A DNA stretch of 64,000 nucleotides from Pseudomonas sp. M47T1 (GTDB lineage Bacteria; Pseudomonadota; Gammaproteobacteria; Pseudomonadales; Pseudomonadaceae), in the NCBI RefSeq assembly GCF_000263855.1, contig NZ_AJWX01000004.1:186001-250000 (forward strand), read 5' to 3'. Each line of letters opens with the position of its first letter. The first letter of the stretch is position 1. The notes beneath the pieces are model-generated. The model did no database searches and was not told the DNA's origin. It was given only the letters and a program-made list of their open reading frames with translations. Made by a program: the position numbers and the translations under genes. Positions 44,924 through 58,839 of the stretch are shown here, piece after piece.

Positions 44924-46759
44924 TTACTCCACAGTAACGGACTTCGCCAAGTTACGCGGCTGATCCACATCAGTCCCCTTCAACACCGCCACGTAGTACG
45001 ACAGCAACTGCAGCGGAATGGTGTAGAGGATCGGCGCCAGCGCATCCAGGATGTGCGGCATGGCAATCACGTGGGTGCCCGGGGCGTCGCGGAATTCGGC
45101 CTGGGCGTCGGCGAACACGATCAGCTCGCCACCGCGGGCGCGGACTTCCTGCAGGTTGGACTTGAGCTTTTCCAGCAGCTCGTTGTTTGGTGCCACGGTG
45201 ACGATCGGCATGTCCTTGTCCACCAGCGCCAACGGGCCGTGCTTGAGCTCGCCAGCCGGGTAGGCTTCGGCGTGGATGTAGGAAATCTCCTTGAGCTTCA
45301 ATGCTCCTTCCATCGCTACCGGGAACTGCGCGCCACGGCCCAGGAACAGGGTGTGGTGCTTCTCGGCGAACAACTCGGCCACTTGTTCCACGGTGCTGTC
45401 CATGGCCAGGGCTTCGCCCAGGCGAGTCGGCAGGCGGCGCAGCTCTTCCACCAGCTCGGCTTCGACACCGGCTTCCAAGGTGCCACGCACCTGGCCCAGG
45501 GACAGGGTCAGCAGCATCAGGGCAACCAACTGAGTGGTGAAGGCCTTGGTCGACGCCACGCCGATTTCCGGACCGGCCTGGGTCAGCAGGGTCAGGTCGG
45601 ACTCACGCACCAGCGAGCTGATACCCACGTTGCAAATCGCCAGGCTGCCGAGGAAGCCCAGCTCCTTGGCGTTGCGCAGCGCTGCCAGGGTGTCGGCGGT
45701 TTCGCCCGACTGGGAGATGGAGACAAACAGGGTGTCCGGCTGGACCACCACGCGGCGGTAGCGGAACTCGCTGGCCACTTCCACCTGGCAAGGGATGCCG
45801 GCCAGGCCTTCGAGCCAGTACCGGGCAACCATGCCGGCGTGGTAGCTGGTACCGCAGGCTACGATCTGTACGTTACGCACTTTGGCGAACAACTCGGCCG
45901 CTTGTGGCCCGAACGCCTGAACCAATACCTGGGCCTGGCCCAGACGGCCCTCCAGGGTGCGCTGTACTACCTTGGGCTGCTCATGGATTTCCTTGAGCAT
46001 GAAGTGGCGGAACTCGCCCTTGTCGGCGGCTTCGGCGCCTTCGTGGTATTGCACGGTCTCGCGCTGGACCTGCTGGCCTTCGCTGTTCCAGATGCGCACG
46101 CTCTCGCGAGTGATCTCGGCGATGTCACCTTCTTCCAGGTACATGAAGCGGTCGGTGACCTGACGCAGGGCCAGTTGGTCGGAGGCCAGGAAGTTCTCGC
46201 CCAGGCCCAGGCCGATCACCAGCGGGCTGCCGCTGCGGGCTGCCACCAGGCGGTCTGGCTGTTTCGCGCTGATCGCCGACAAGCCGTAGGCGCCATGCAG
46301 TTCCTTGACCGTGGCCTTGAGGGCGTCGGCCAGGTCCGGGATGGTCTTGAGGTGGTGGTGCAACAGGTGGGCGATGACTTCGGTATCGGTGTCGGAGGTG
46401 AACACATAGCCCAGGCCTTTCAGGCGGTCGCGCAGCACTTCGTGGTTTTCGATGATGCCGTTGTGCACCACCGCCACTTCTTCACCCGAGAAATGCGGGT
46501 GCGCGTTGGCTTCGGTCGGCGCGCCGTGGGTAGCCCAGCGAACGTGGGCAATACCCAGTTGGCCGGCCAGCGGGTCGGCAGTCAGGGCTTTTTCCAGCTC
46601 GCTGACCTTGCCCACGCGGCGGCGGCGCTGCAGCGAACCGGTGTTGGTGAACAGGGCCACGCCGGCACTGTCGTAGCCACGGTACTCAAGGCGCTTCAGG
46701 CCTTCGAGCAGGATGGCGGTGATATTACGCTCGGCGATGGCGCCAACGATTCCACACAT
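44924..46759 (-). CDS. glmS: Glucosamine-6-phosphate synthase (isomerizing)
   Basis: The protein has 611 residues. It makes glucosamine-6-phosphate from fructose-6-phosphate and glutamine, the first step to UDP-GlcNAc. The N-terminal class II amidotransferase starts MCGIVGAI, with the catalytic cysteine exposed after Met removal, and has [18 protein letters not shown]. Two SIS sugar-isomerase domains follow ([56 protein letters not shown]). The end [11 protein letters not shown] is the conserved TnsD target. It follows glmR by 11 bp. No glmS ribozyme is seen upstream. Confidence 0.97.
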   Translation of the reverse strand: MCGIVGAIAERNITAILLEGLKRLEYRGYDSAGVALFTNTGSLQRRRRVGKVSELEKALTADPLAGQLGIAHVRWATHGAPTEANAHPHFSGEEVAVVHNGIIENHEVLRDRLKGLGYVFTSDTDTEVIAHLLHHHLKTIPDLADALKATVKELHGAYGLSAISAKQPDRLVAARSGSPLVIGLGLGENFLASDQLALRQVTDRFMYLEEGDIAEITRESVRIWNSEGQQVQRETVQYHEGAEAADKGEFRHFMLKEIHEQPKVVQRTLEGRLGQAQVLVQAFGPQAAELFAKVRNVQIVACGTSYHAGMVARYWLEGLAGIPCQVEVASEFRYRRVVVQPDTLFVSISQSGETADTLAALRNAKELGFLGSLAICNVGISSLVRESDLTLLTQAGPEIGVASTKAFTTQLVALMLLTLSLGQVRGTLEAGVEAELVEELRRLPTRLGEALAMDSTVEQVAELFAEKHHTLFLGRGAQFPVAMEGALKLKEISYIHAEAYPAGELKHGPLALVDKDMPIVTVAPNNELLEKLKSNLQEVRARGGELIVFADAQAEFRDAPGTHVIAMPHILDALAPILYTIPLQLLSYYVAVLKGTDVDQPRNLAKSVTVE

Positions 46760-46770
46760 GGGTTGTTCTC

Positions 46771-47538
46771 CTAGCTTGCGGCGGCGCAGATGAGGTTGAT
46801 ACCGCGGGCCTGAATCTGTTCGCGTGCCTCTGATGGCAGGCGATCATCGGTAATAAGGGTGTGGACACTGCTCCAGGGCAGTTCCAGGTTGGGGATCTTG
46901 CGGCCTACCTTGTCGGACTCCACCATCACGATCACTTCACGGGCGACGTCCGCCATTACCCGGCTCAAGCCAAGCAGTTCATTGAAGGTGGTGGTGCCAC
47001 GCTCCAGGTCGATGCCGTCGGCGCCGATGAACAGCTGGTCGAAATCGTAGGAACGCAGCACCTGCTCGGCGACCTGGCCCTGGAAGGATTCCGAGTGCGG
47101 GTCCCAAGTGCCGCCGGTCATCAACAGCACCGGCTCGTGCTCCAGTTCGCTGAGGGCATTGGCCACGTGCAACGAGTTGGTCATCACCACCAGGCCGGGC
47201 TGGTGGCCAAGCTCGGGGATCATGGCGGCGGTGGTGCTGCCGCTGTCGATGATGATGCGCGCATGCTCGCGAATCTTGTCCACAGCCGCGCGGGCGATAG
47301 CCTGCTTGTGGATAGAAACACTTTGGGCACTCTCGCTCATCATTTCCTGCGGCACCGGCACTGCCCCACCGTAGCGGCGCAACAGCAACCCATTGGTTTC
47401 CAGGGCGGCAAGGTCCTTGCGAATGGTGACTTCGGAAGTTTCGAAGCGACGGGCCAAGGCGTCGACGCTCACCTCGCCCTGTTCATTGAGCAAGGCAAGA
47501 ATGTTGTGGCGGCGCTGGGGCGTGTTGCGTTTCGACAT
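46771..47538 (-). CDS. glmR: DeoR-family regulator GlmR
   Basis: The protein has 255 residues from ATG 47538 ([47 protein letters not shown], a DeoR helix-turn-helix). The C-terminal DeoR sensor domain binds sugar phosphates ([42 protein letters not shown]). Set between glmU and glmS in Pseudomonas, it is taken to adjust amino-sugar synthesis. The upstream open frame to 47703 is not family-like. A perfect DnaA box TTATCCACA lies at 47649, in the gap before it. Confidence 0.92.
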   Translation of the reverse strand: MSKRNTPQRRHNILALLNEQGEVSVDALARRFETSEVTIRKDLAALETNGLLLRRYGGAVPVPQEMMSESAQSVSIHKQAIARAAVDKIREHARIIIDSGSTTAAMIPELGHQPGLVVMTNSLHVANALSELEHEPVLLMTGGTWDPHSESFQGQVAEQVLRSYDFDQLFIGADGIDLERGTTTFNELLGLSRVMADVAREVIVMVESDKVGRKIPNLELPWSSVHTLITDDRLPSEAREQIQARGINLICAAAS

Positions 47539-47914
47539 GGCGACTTTTAAGTTTCGATTCGAAAGATAACGGAAGCAATCAAAACCTATCGGCGGGTTTT
47601 CGTCAAGTGAACAGTGGTTCAGGCTGACAGCGGGTGGTTCATCTTGAGTTATCCACAAAGCAGAGAGCCGCTGCCGTTGGCGGCATGACCCAACTCGACC
47701 CAAAAATCTCCTCCCCGTGCAGCGAACTTGGGAAACGTCCTACTTACGGTTGGTGAGGACGGGTCTACCGTAGACACCCTGCCTATTACCGCCGTCCCGC
47801 CATGGTGGAAGAGAATGATCCAATACCATTCTTGTACACCAGCGGGGCCTTTTACAGGGGAGCAGTTGGCTGGTTCCTGGACCGTGGCCAACGTCAAAGG
47901 AAAAGAGGAACACA

Positions 47915-48163
47915 ATGAGTGATGGATATTTCATTGGCCGCGGTGACAAGACCAGTTGTGGTGGTGAGGTGCTGGACGGTGACGACCGGATTAACATGTT
48001 TGGCCTGCTGCATGCCCGTGAAGGTGACCGGGCGTCTTGCGGTGCGAACGGCGGCACCTACCGGATTGTGGGGGGCGTTTCCTTCATGGGTAGTCATGGC
48101 AAGCTTGTGGCGGGCACGCTGGACAGTTTCCAGTCGATCTTCAAAATTTTCCTCCTTCCCTGA
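47915..48163 (+). CDS. PAAR-domain protein, short, probably truncated
   Basis: The protein has 82 residues; AAGAGGAAC precedes ATG. The N-terminal PAAR motif set (MSDGYFIGRGDKTSCGGEVLDGDD, GLLHAREGDRASCG, YRIVGGVSFMGSHGKLVAGTLDSF) matches the spike-tip domain of type VI secretion. In related proteins the sequence after GTLDSF goes on with a Cys-containing stretch; here it ends after QSIFKIFLLP, so a frameshift near 48133 is likely. No effector domain or T6SS gene is near. It is inserted between glmR and glmU and opposes both. Confidence 0.82.
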   Translation: MSDGYFIGRGDKTSCGGEVLDGDDRINMFGLLHAREGDRASCGANGGTYRIVGGVSFMGSHGKLVAGTLDSFQSIFKIFLLP

Positions 48164-48397
48164 AACGCCTATTGAAGATAAAACTGACGATATACATAGT
48201 CACCTGCACCTGGATGGTGATTACCTTCATAGTCATCGAATTGCGTTAACCTCCAACCTTTGGGCCAAGCTTATCCACATTCCCCGGATATCCACTCACC
48301 ATCCAAGATCGGCGTGAGAAACAGGCACCGTTTAAAGCTCAAGCGGCACCTGCCCCCACGCCTCACCAAGCGAACGCCCAGCCCGGCTGTGGATAAC
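48164..48397. other. Intergenic region with two DnaA boxes
   Basis: No gene in 234 bp. It has two perfect DnaA boxes: TTATCCACA at 48271-48279 and its reverse TGTGGATAA at 48388-48396, immediately before the glmU stop. It could contain the decayed 3' part of the PAAR gene. Confidence 0.5.
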
Positions 48398-49765
48398 TCA
48401 GCCTTTCTTGATTTTCACCGGCCGCTTCCAGCCATCAATATTGCGTTGGCGCGCACGCCCTACCGCGAGTTGAGCTTCCGCTACATCCTGGGTAATGGTC
48501 GAACCCGCCGCAGTGGTGGCACCAGCCTTGATATCCACAGGCGCCACCAAAGAGTTGTTGGTGCCGATGAACGCATCCTCGCCAATGACGGTGCGCCACT
48601 TGTTGGCACCGTCGTAGTTGCAGGTGATCACGCCCGCACCAATGTTGCTGCGTGCACCAATGTCGGCATCGCCCAGGTAGGCCAGGTGGCCAGCCTTGGC
48701 GCCCTCGCCCATATGGGCGTTCTTCAATTCTACAAAGTTACCCACATGGGCGCCCTGGTCCATCACGGTACCCGGGCGCAGGCGCGCGAACGGGCCGGCG
48801 TCGCTGCCCTCGCCCATCACGGCGCCTTCCAAGTGGGTATTGGCCTTGAGCACCACGCCTTTGCGCAGCGTACTGTCCTTGATGTAGCAGTTCGGCCCGA
48901 TGACCACGTCGTCCTCGATGACCACCTTGCCCTCGAGAATGACGTTGACGTCGATCAGCACGTCGCGACCCACGGTCACTTCGCCGCGCACGTCGAAACG
49001 CGCCGGGTCGCGCAGGGTCACGCCCTGAGCCATGAGTCGGCGGGCTTCGCGCAGTTGGTAGTGACGCTCCAGTTCGGACAGTTGGCGACGATCGTTGGCG
49101 CCCTGCACTTCCATGGCGTCCAGCGGTTGCTCGGTGGCCACTACCAGGCCATCGCCCACTGCCATGGCAATTACGTCGGTGAGGTAGTACTCGCCCTGGG
49201 CGTTGTTGTTGGACAGGCGTCCCAGCCACTCGGCCAGGCGCTTGCTCGGTACTGCCAGGATACCGGTGTTGCCTTCCTTGATGGCGCGCTGGGCATCGCT
49301 GGCGTCCTTGTGCTCGACGATAGCGCTGACCTTGCCGGCCGCATCACGCACGATGCGGCCGTAACCTGCAGGATCGGCCAGGTTCACGGTCAACAACCCC
49401 AGTTGTTCCGGGGTTACCAGTGCCAGCAGGCGATGCAGGGTTTCCACTTCGATCAGCGGCACGTCACCGTAGAGGATCAGCACCGTCTCGGCGGTGATGG
49501 CCGGCACGGCCTGGGCCACGGCGTGGCCAGTGCCCAGTTGCTGGTCCTGCAGGACAAAGTTCAGGTCCGCCGCGGCCAGCCGTTCACGCACCAGTTCTGC
49601 ACCGTGGCCAACGACCACGTGAATGCCCTGGGGGGCGAGTTGCCGTGCGCTGTGGATAACATGACCGAGCATGGAGTTGCCCGCCACCGGGTGCAGCACC
49701 TTGGGGATGGCAGAGCGCATGCGGGTGCCCTGGCCTGCGGCAAGAATGACGATATCGAGAGACAT
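48398..49765 (-). CDS. glmU: Bifunctional GlcN-1-P acetyltransferase / GlcNAc-1-P uridyltransferase
   Basis: The protein has 455 residues. The N-terminal uridyltransferase with LAAGQGTRM (8-16), DVPLI and [13 protein letters not shown] makes UDP-GlcNAc; the C-terminal left-handed beta-helix (hexapeptide repeats such as [42 protein letters not shown]) acetylates glucosamine-1-phosphate. It supplies the precursor for peptidoglycan and LPS. It lies between the atp operon terminator and glmR, on the same strand as glmR and glmS. Confidence 0.97.
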   Translation of the reverse strand: MSLDIVILAAGQGTRMRSAIPKVLHPVAGNSMLGHVIHSARQLAPQGIHVVVGHGAELVRERLAAADLNFVLQDQQLGTGHAVAQAVPAITAETVLILYGDVPLIEVETLHRLLALVTPEQLGLLTVNLADPAGYGRIVRDAAGKVSAIVEHKDASDAQRAIKEGNTGILAVPSKRLAEWLGRLSNNNAQGEYYLTDVIAMAVGDGLVVATEQPLDAMEVQGANDRRQLSELERHYQLREARRLMAQGVTLRDPARFDVRGEVTVGRDVLIDVNVILEGKVVIEDDVVIGPNCYIKDSTLRKGVVLKANTHLEGAVMGEGSDAGPFARLRPGTVMDQGAHVGNFVELKNAHMGEGAKAGHLAYLGDADIGARSNIGAGVITCNYDGANKWRTVIGEDAFIGTNNSLVAPVDIKAGATTAAGSTITQDVAEAQLAVGRARQRNIDGWKRPVKIKKG

Positions 49766-49825
49766 TGAGTGGCTACCAATCCGGGCTGGTCGGCGAGTGC
49801 GACCGAAAGATGAAAAGCGGAAAAA

Positions 49826-49855
49826 GAAAAAGGGTAGCCGAGGCTACCCTTTTTC
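49826..49855 (-). terminator. Terminator of the atp operon
   Basis: A 9-bp stem AGGGTAGCC/GGCTACCCT with A-rich and T-rich tails on both sides, 23 bp past the atpC stop. It can act in either direction and separates atpC from the glmU promoter. Confidence 0.93.
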
Positions 49856-49877
49856 TCAATCGCTCAGAAGTTGCAGC

Positions 49878-50303
49878 TTATTTGCCGAACTTCTTGCGGA
49901 TCTGCTGCACGGTACGCAGCTGCGCAGTGGCCTCGGCCAGGCGTGCAGCTGCAGCGCCGTAGTCGAAGTCCGCGCCTTGCTCGTTCAGGGCCTTCTCGGC
50001 AGCCTTGACGGCTTGCTGAGCGGAGGCTTCATCCAGGTCGGCAGCGCGCTGCACGGTGTCGGCCAAAACCTTCACCATGTTGGGCTGAACCTCGAGGAAA
50101 CCACCGGAGATGTAGAACACCTCCTCGTCTCCACCCTGCTTGATCAAGCGGATAGGACCTGGCTTCAGATTAGTGAGCAACGGTGCGTGGCCCAGGGCAA
50201 CGCCCAGGTCACCCAGTTCACCGTGTGCAATCACCATCTCGACCAGGCCGGAGAAGATTTCCCCTTCCGCGCTGACGATATCGCAATGGACTGTCATAGC
50301 CAT
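49878..50303 (-). CDS. atpC: ATP synthase epsilon subunit
   Basis: The protein has 141 residues. The beta-sandwich domain ([44 protein letters not shown]) and C-terminal helical hairpin ([21 protein letters not shown]) form the central-stalk subunit that couples and inhibits F1. It is the last gene of atpIBEFHAGDC, 44 bp after atpD. Confidence 0.97.
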   Translation of the reverse strand: MAMTVHCDIVSAEGEIFSGLVEMVIAHGELGDLGVALGHAPLLTNLKPGPIRLIKQGGDEEVFYISGGFLEVQPNMVKVLADTVQRAADLDEASAQQAVKAAEKALNEQGADFDYGAAAARLAEATAQLRTVQQIRKKFGK

Positions 50304-50347
50304 CTGCTTGCCTCAACCTGATTAGCGCCCGTTGCCGGGCGCCAGGA

Positions 50348-51751
<1,404 letters not shown>

Positions 51752-52612
51752 TTAAACCGCGGCAGCGCCGCCGACGATTTCCGAGATCTCTTGGGTGATC
51801 GCAGCCTGACGCGCCTTGTTGTAGACCAGCTGCAATTCGCTGATCAGGTCGCCGGCGTTGTCGGTGGCGTTCTTCATCGCGATCATCCGCGCAGCTTGTT
51901 CAGCCGCGTTGTTCTCAACCACCGCCTGGTAGACCTGCGACTCCACGTAGCGAACCATCAAGCCGTCCAGCAGCTCCTTGGCGTCGGGTTCGTAGAGGTA
52001 GTCCCAGTGGTGCTTGAACTCTTGATCCGGGGTTGCGACCAACGGAATCAACTGCTCGACCGTTGGCTTTTGCGTCATGGTATTCACGAACTTGTTGGAC
52101 ACCACGGACAGGCGATCAATACGGCCATCCAGGTAGGCATCCAGCATCACCTTGACGCTGCCGATCAGATCATTGATCGATGGCTCTTCGCCCAGGTGGC
52201 TGATCGCTGCTACGACATTGCCACCGTAGATGCGGAAAAAGACCGCGCCCTTGGTACCAACTACGCACAGATCGATCTCGACGCCGTGTTCGCGGTTTAC
52301 CGCCATGTCCTTGACCAGGGCCTTGAACAGGTTGGTATTCAAGCCGCCGCACAGACCACGGTCACTGCTCACCACGATGTAACCGACACGCTTTACAGCG
52401 CGCTCGATCATGAACGGGTGGCGGTATTCCGGGTTGGCGTTGGCCAGATGCCCAATTACCTGGCGGATATGCTCCGCGTAGGGACGGCTGGCTGCCATGC
52501 GCATTTGAGCCTTGCGCATTTTGCTGACCGCCACTTTTTCCATGGCGCTGGTAATTTTTTGCGTGCTTTTGATGCTCGCAATCTTACTGCGAATCTCTTT
52601 TGCGCCTGCCAT
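51752..52612 (-). CDS. atpG: ATP synthase gamma subunit
   Basis: The protein has 286 residues. The coiled-coil termini that form the rotor shaft are clear: [35 protein letters not shown] at the N-terminus and [44 protein letters not shown] at the C-terminus. Located between atpA and atpD as usual. Confidence 0.97.
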   Translation of the reverse strand: MAGAKEIRSKIASIKSTQKITSAMEKVAVSKMRKAQMRMAASRPYAEHIRQVIGHLANANPEYRHPFMIERAVKRVGYIVVSSDRGLCGGLNTNLFKALVKDMAVNREHGVEIDLCVVGTKGAVFFRIYGGNVVAAISHLGEEPSINDLIGSVKVMLDAYLDGRIDRLSVVSNKFVNTMTQKPTVEQLIPLVATPDQEFKHHWDYLYEPDAKELLDGLMVRYVESQVYQAVVENNAAEQAARMIAMKNATDNAGDLISELQLVYNKARQAAITQEISEIVGGAAAV

Positions 52613-52662
52613 GTAACACCTATCAGGTTAGCAAGCGGGAGCCTCGCGGCTCCCGCTGCGGC

Positions 52663-54207
52663 TTACCAGGTTTGGGTGGCCTTGAACTTCTCGATACCGG
52701 CTTTGATGCCAGCGTCGATTTCGTCATTGAAGTCACCCTTCACGTTGATCTTCGCCATCAAATCGGCGTGATCGCGGTTGAAGTAAGCAATCAGGGCCTG
52801 CTCGAAGCTACCAACCTTGGCGATTTCCACGTCAGTCAGGAAACCACGCTCAGCGGCGTACAGCGACAGCGCCATGTCCGCGATGGACATTGGAGCGTAT
52901 TGCTTCTGCTTCATCAGCTCGGTAACGCGCTGACCGTGCTCCAGTTGCTTGCGGGTGGCTTCGTCCAGGTCAGAAGCGAACTGGGCGAATGCCGCCAGTT
53001 CACGGTACTGAGCCAGAGCGGTACGGATGCCACCGGACAGCTTCTTGATGATCTTGGTCTGAGCGGCACCGCCCACACGGGATACCGAGACACCGGCGTT
53101 CACTGCAGGGCGGATGCCCGAGTTGAACATGGCCGATTCCAGGAAGATCTGACCGTCGGTGATGGAAATCACGTTGGTCGGAACGAACGCGGAAACGTCG
53201 CCAGCCTGGGTTTCGATGATCGGCAGTGCGGTCAGGGAACCGGTCTTGCCAGTCACTGCACCGTTGGTGAACTTCTCTACGTACTCTTCGGAAACGCGCG
53301 ATGCACGCTCCAGCAGACGGCTGTGGAGATAGAACACGTCACCTGGGTAGGCTTCGCGGCCTGGTGGACGGCGCAGCAGCAGGGAAATCTGGCGGTAAGC
53401 CACTGCTTGCTTGGACAGATCGTCATAAACGATCAGCGCGTCTTCACCGCGGTCGCGGAAGAATTCACCCATGGTGCAGCCGGAGTACGGAGCCAGGTAT
53501 TGCAGGGCAGCCGATTCGGAGGCACTGGCAGCTACGACGATGGTGTTAGCCATGGCGCCGTTTTCTTCCAGCTTGCGTACGATGTTGGCAATGGTCGATT
53601 GCTTCTGACCAATGGCAACGTACACACAGAAGATGCCGCTGTTTTTCTGGTTGATGATCGCGTCGATCGCCATGGCGGTCTTGCCGATCTGACGGTCGCC
53701 GATGATCAGCTCACGCTGGCCACGGCCGACAGGGATCATGGCGTCAACCGACTTGTAGCCAGTCTGTACAGGCTGGTCTACCGATTTACGCCAGATCACG
53801 CCTGGTGCGACTTTCTCGACCGCGTCAGTCTCGGTGTGGCCCAGAGGACCTTTACCGTCAACAGGGTTACCCAGTGCGTCGACGACGCGACCCAGCAGTT
53901 CCTTACCAACCGGAACCTGCAGGACGCGGCCAGTGCACTTGGCGCTCATGCCTTCGGCCAGGGACTGGTAAGCACCGAGAATAACGGCACCTACGGAGTC
54001 CTGCTCCAGGTTGAGGGCCATGCCGAAGACGCCGCCCGGAAACTCGATCATCTCGCCGTACATGACGTCGGCCAGACCGTGAATCCGCACGATGCCGTCA
54101 GATACGCTGACGACAGTGCCTTCGTTACGGGCTTGAGAGGTCACATCGAGCTTGTCGATGCGGCCCTTGATAATTTCACTTATTTCGGAAGGATTGAGTT
54201 GCTGCAT
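52663..54207 (-). CDS. atpA: ATP synthase alpha subunit
   Basis: The protein has 514 residues. Non-catalytic nucleotide-binding F1 subunit: Walker A GDRQIGKT (~170), ALEYLAPYSG-like [34 protein letters not shown], and the [17 protein letters not shown] signature. 21 bp after atpH. Confidence 0.98.
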   Translation of the reverse strand: MQQLNPSEISEIIKGRIDKLDVTSQARNEGTVVSVSDGIVRIHGLADVMYGEMIEFPGGVFGMALNLEQDSVGAVILGAYQSLAEGMSAKCTGRVLQVPVGKELLGRVVDALGNPVDGKGPLGHTETDAVEKVAPGVIWRKSVDQPVQTGYKSVDAMIPVGRGQRELIIGDRQIGKTAMAIDAIINQKNSGIFCVYVAIGQKQSTIANIVRKLEENGAMANTIVVAASASESAALQYLAPYSGCTMGEFFRDRGEDALIVYDDLSKQAVAYRQISLLLRRPPGREAYPGDVFYLHSRLLERASRVSEEYVEKFTNGAVTGKTGSLTALPIIETQAGDVSAFVPTNVISITDGQIFLESAMFNSGIRPAVNAGVSVSRVGGAAQTKIIKKLSGGIRTALAQYRELAAFAQFASDLDEATRKQLEHGQRVTELMKQKQYAPMSIADMALSLYAAERGFLTDVEIAKVGSFEQALIAYFNRDHADLMAKINVKGDFNDEIDAGIKAGIEKFKATQTW

Positions 54208-54228
54208 TGCTCTGCTGCCCCTTCAAAC

Positions 54229-54765
54229 TCAAGATTTCAATGCTTCGGCCAGCTGCGCGAGTTTGCCACGCACTGAACCATCGATTACCAGGTCGCCAGC
54301 GCGAATGACGACGCCCCCAATCAGGGATGCGTCAAGCGCGGCGTGCAGTCGCACTTCGCGGCCAAGCCGTGCACTGAGAACCTTGGCGAGTTTGTCTTGC
54401 TGTTCGTCGTTCAATGCAAAAGCACTGGTTACTTCCACGTCTACGGATTTCTCGAGCTCGGCCTTGTACAGGTCGAACTGAGCGGCGATCTCCGGCAACA
54501 GCAGGAGACGGTCGTTTTCCGCGACAACATGAATGAAATTCTGTGCCTGGCTATCAAACTTTTCACCGCACACTTCAATGAAAGTGGCGGCCTTTTGTGC
54601 GCTCGTCAGTCGCGGGGCCTTGAGCAGGCGCTGCATGGTGTCGTCTTCCGACACCGCAGCAGCCAGGCCGAGCATGGCTGACCAATTGGCCAGTTGCTGG
54701 TGGGCCTGGGCATGCTCGAAGGCTGCCTTAGCGTAAGGTCGGGCCAACGTGGTCAGTTCTGCCAT
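54229..54765 (-). CDS. atpH: ATP synthase delta subunit
   Basis: The protein has 178 residues. The peripheral-stalk subunit linking F1 to subunit b: [20 protein letters not shown] at the N-terminus and the conserved C-terminal [28 protein letters not shown]. 12 bp after atpF. Confidence 0.97.
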   Translation of the reverse strand: MAELTTLARPYAKAAFEHAQAHQQLANWSAMLGLAAAVSEDDTMQRLLKAPRLTSAQKAATFIEVCGEKFDSQAQNFIHVVAENDRLLLLPEIAAQFDLYKAELEKSVDVEVTSAFALNDEQQDKLAKVLSARLGREVRLHAALDASLIGGVVIRAGDLVIDGSVRGKLAQLAEALKS

Positions 54766-54777
54766 GATCGCCCTCGC

Positions 54778-55248
54778 TTAGATTTCTGCAGCCAGTTTGT
54801 TAACCAGCTCCGCGTGCGCGTTTTGATCGATTGTGGCGCCCAGGATCTTCTCGGCACCGCCTACGGCCAGAGCACCCACTTGGGCACGCAGCGCGTCTTT
54901 GACACCGTTCAGTTCCTGCTCGATCTCGGCTTGAGCCTGAGCCTTCACGCGATCAGCTTCGACACGGGCCTGTTCACGGGCCTCGTCGACGATCTGAGCG
55001 CCGCGTTTCTTGGCTTGCTCAATGATTTCGGCTGCTTGAGCTTTAGCATCACGCAGTTGCTGACCCGCTTTATCTTGGGCCAACTCCAGGTCGCGAGCTG
55101 CTCGTTGTGCAGCGTCCAAACCATCCGCGATCTTCTTCTGACGTTCTTGCAAAGCCGCGATGACCGGAGGCCACACGAACTTCATGCAAAACAGTACAAA
55201 AATGAAGAACGCAACGGACTGGCCAATCAGGGTTGCATTAATGTTCAC
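54778..55248 (-). CDS. atpF: ATP synthase b subunit
   Basis: The protein has 156 residues: one N-terminal membrane helix ([25 protein letters not shown]) then a long charged helix forming the peripheral stalk ([29 protein letters not shown]). 57 bp after atpE. Confidence 0.97.
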   Translation of the reverse strand: MNINATLIGQSVAFFIFVLFCMKFVWPPVIAALQERQKKIADGLDAAQRAARDLELAQDKAGQQLRDAKAQAAEIIEQAKKRGAQIVDEAREQARVEADRVKAQAQAEIEQELNGVKDALRAQVGALAVGGAEKILGATIDQNAHAELVNKLAAEI

Positions 55249-55305
55249 GCCAACACCTCGCTCGTTCTTGTTCCATCACACCAATCAACTCGAAGGTTCG
55301 AGAGA

Positions 55306-55578
<273 letters not shown>

Positions 55579-55664
55579 TTACGTCGTATTGGTTAGGTTT
55601 TTTAGATTAAAGCGGTAAAACAAATCGTTTTTGCAGCAGCCCCGGCAGACTCCCCCCAAGGGCA

Positions 55665-55686
55665 CCCTCCCACCGGGGTGGAAGGG
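55665..55686 (-). promoter_or_regulatory. Hairpin in the atpB-atpE gap
   Basis: A ~9-bp stem (CCCT-CCACC against GGTGG-AGGG with one mismatch) lies in the 146-bp atpB-atpE gap. There is no T-run. It may be an mRNA processing or stability element that raises atpE output; this is inference. Confidence 0.55.
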
Positions 55687-55709
55687 TCATCAGACACGCA
55701 AGGCGAGTC

Positions 55710-57003
<1,294 letters not shown>

Positions 57004-57080
57004 CACAATTGCTCCTCGTGAGTCGGCGCGCCAAAATCAATGACTTGGCATAATTTGTGCCGACAAAATGCGCGCAGAGT

Positions 57081-57102
57081 ATAGGGGCGGTTCAGCCCCT
57101 AT
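57081..57102. other. Hairpin between parB and atpI
   Basis: A perfect 8-bp stem ATAGGGGC/GCCCCTAT with loop GGTTCA in the 147-bp gap that must hold the atp promoter. No T-run follows on the minus strand. It may be a weak parB terminator or a leader structure. Confidence 0.4.
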
Positions 57103-57150
57103 TCAACTGCCGGGTAGTGATTTCCGACTGCGCGCTACAGAAGGATTGTT

Positions 57151-58023
57151 TCAGCGAATGTGGGCGAGCACACCTTGGAGCTCATCCAGGGAGTTGTAAC
57201 GGATCACCAACTGACCCTTGCCCTTTTGCCCGTGGCGTATCTGCACATCAGAGCCTAGACGCTCTGCCAGGCGCTGCTCAAGGCGGGTGATGTCCGGATC
57301 GGGCTTGGCCGCTTCCACCGGTTCAGGCTTGCCGCTGAGCCACTGGCGAACCAGCGCCTCAGTTTGGCGCACGGTCAAACCACGTGCGACAACATGTCGC
57401 GCCCCTTCGACCTGTTGTTCATCGGGCAAACCGAGCAAAGCACGGGCGTGGCCCATCTCCAGGTCGCCGTGGGACAGCATGGTCTTGATCACTTCCGGCA
57501 ACGAGATCAGGCGCAGCAGGTTGGCCACGGTCACCCGCGACTTGCCCACGGCGTCAGCCACCTGTTGCTGGGTAAGTTGGAATTCCTGCTGAAGGCGCTG
57601 AAGCGCGATGGCTTCCTCCACCGGGTTCAGGTCTTCGCGCTGGATGTTCTCGATCAGGGCCATGGCAATGGCCGCCTCGTCGGGTACATCGCGGACCATG
57701 GCCGGGATGGTGTCCATGCCGGCCTGCTGGCTGGCGCGCCAGCGGCGCTCACCGGCAATGATCTCGAAGCGGTTGTTGCCGATGGGGCGGACCACTATCG
57801 GCTGCATCACGCCTTGGTTCTTGATCGAATGGGCGAGCTCTTCCAGCGCCTGTGGGTCCATGTCCCGGCGTGGCTGGTATTTGCCGCGCTGGATCACGTC
57901 CAGGGGCAGGTGCTGCAATTCTCTCTGGTCGACCTGTACGGCCTGTTCTTCCAGCGCGCTGACGGTGGGCCCGCTTAGCAGGGCATCCAGTCCACGTCCG
58001 AGACCTCGTTTCTTCACGGCCAT
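57151..58023 (-). CDS. parB: Chromosome partitioning protein ParB
   Basis: The protein has 290 residues. ParB/Spo0J N-terminal domain with the CTP-binding motif region (PLDVIQRGKYQPRRDMDPQALEELAHSIKNQGVMQPIVVRP, GERRWRAS), a central helix-turn-helix (LTQQQVADAVGKSRVTVANLLRL) and a C-terminal dimerisation domain. Binds parS (one at 13372 in this window) and spreads to form the partition complex. 9 bp after parA. Confidence 0.97.
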   Translation of the reverse strand: MAVKKRGLGRGLDALLSGPTVSALEEQAVQVDQRELQHLPLDVIQRGKYQPRRDMDPQALEELAHSIKNQGVMQPIVVRPIGNNRFEIIAGERRWRASQQAGMDTIPAMVRDVPDEAAIAMALIENIQREDLNPVEEAIALQRLQQEFQLTQQQVADAVGKSRVTVANLLRLISLPEVIKTMLSHGDLEMGHARALLGLPDEQQVEGARHVVARGLTVRQTEALVRQWLSGKPEPVEAAKPDPDITRLEQRLAERLGSDVQIRHGQKGKGQLVIRYNSLDELQGVLAHIR

Positions 58024-58032
58024 GTGGATTCC

Positions 58033-58821
58033 TTAAGCTTTTTCAGCGCGAGTTTGGCGACGCTGGCGGCGAACCATCTCGCCCGCCAGGGCCAGGTAGG
58101 CCAGAGCGCCACGCGATTGTTTGTCGTAGGCGAGCGCCGGCATGCCGAAGCTTGGGGCCTCGGCCAGGCGGATGTTGCGTGGAATCACGGTGTCGTACAG
58201 CTGGTCGCCGAAGTGTTCCTTGAGCTGCGCGGAAACATCGTTGATCAGGCTCAGGCGTGGGTCATACATGGTGCGCAGCAAGCCTTCGATCTTCAGTTCC
58301 GGATTCAGCAGCTCGGCAATGCGCTTGATGTTATCCACAAGGTCGCTCAAACCTTCCAGGGCGAAGTACTCGCACTGCATGGGGATGATCACCCCATCGG
58401 ACGCCACCAGGGCATTGAGGGTCAGCATGGACAGCGACGGCGGGCAGTCGATCAGGATGTAGTCGTAGCTTTCGCGGATAGGCGCCAGCGCGGTACGCAG
58501 GCGGCTTTCCTTCATCTGCATTTCCAGCAACACCACTTCGGCCGCGGTCAGGTCGCGGTTGGCCGGCAGCAGTTGGTAACCGCCGTGCTCGGAAAAGTGC
58601 ATGGCCTGGGACAGGTCGCACTCGCCGATCAGCAAGTCGTAGACCGAGTTTTCCAGGCCGTGCTTGTCCACACCGCTCCCCATGGTGGCGTTGCCCTGTG
58701 GATCGAGATCGATCAGCAGCACGCGGCGCTTGGTCGCGACCAGCGATGCTGCGAGGTTGATGCAGGTGGTGGTCTTGCCCACACCACCTTTCTGGTTCGC
58801 TATCGCGAATACCTTAGCCAT
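58033..58821 (-). CDS. parA: Chromosome partitioning ATPase ParA
   Basis: The protein has 262 residues from ATG 58821 (MAKVFAIANQKGGVGKTTT); a frame extension to 58839 is less likely. Deviant Walker A KGGVGKT (11-17), DLDPQGNATMGSG and DCPPSL mark the ParA/Soj family. Acts with ParB to segregate origins. 18 bp after rsmG. Confidence 0.97.
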   Translation of the reverse strand: MAKVFAIANQKGGVGKTTTCINLAASLVATKRRVLLIDLDPQGNATMGSGVDKHGLENSVYDLLIGECDLSQAMHFSEHGGYQLLPANRDLTAAEVVLLEMQMKESRLRTALAPIRESYDYILIDCPPSLSMLTLNALVASDGVIIPMQCEYFALEGLSDLVDNIKRIAELLNPELKIEGLLRTMYDPRLSLINDVSAQLKEHFGDQLYDTVIPRNIRLAEAPSFGMPALAYDKQSRGALAYLALAGEMVRRQRRQTRAEKA

Positions 58822-58839
58822 TATTGCGTGTGTTCCCAA

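Noticed and set aside
46760-46770. Possible glmS ribozyme upstream of glmS
   Set aside because: The glmR-glmS gap is 11 bp, too short, and the ribozyme is known from Gram-positive bacteria.
45053-46774. Long open frame antisense to glmS
   Set aside because: A shadow of glmS caused by GC-rich third positions; composition (His/Gln/Gly-rich) is unlike a real protein.
52600-54276. Long open frame antisense to atpA
   Set aside because: A shadow of atpA with no domain signature.
57081-57102. Hairpin as a strong rho-independent terminator of parAB
   Set aside because: No T-run follows the stem on the minus strand; kept only as a hairpin of unknown role.
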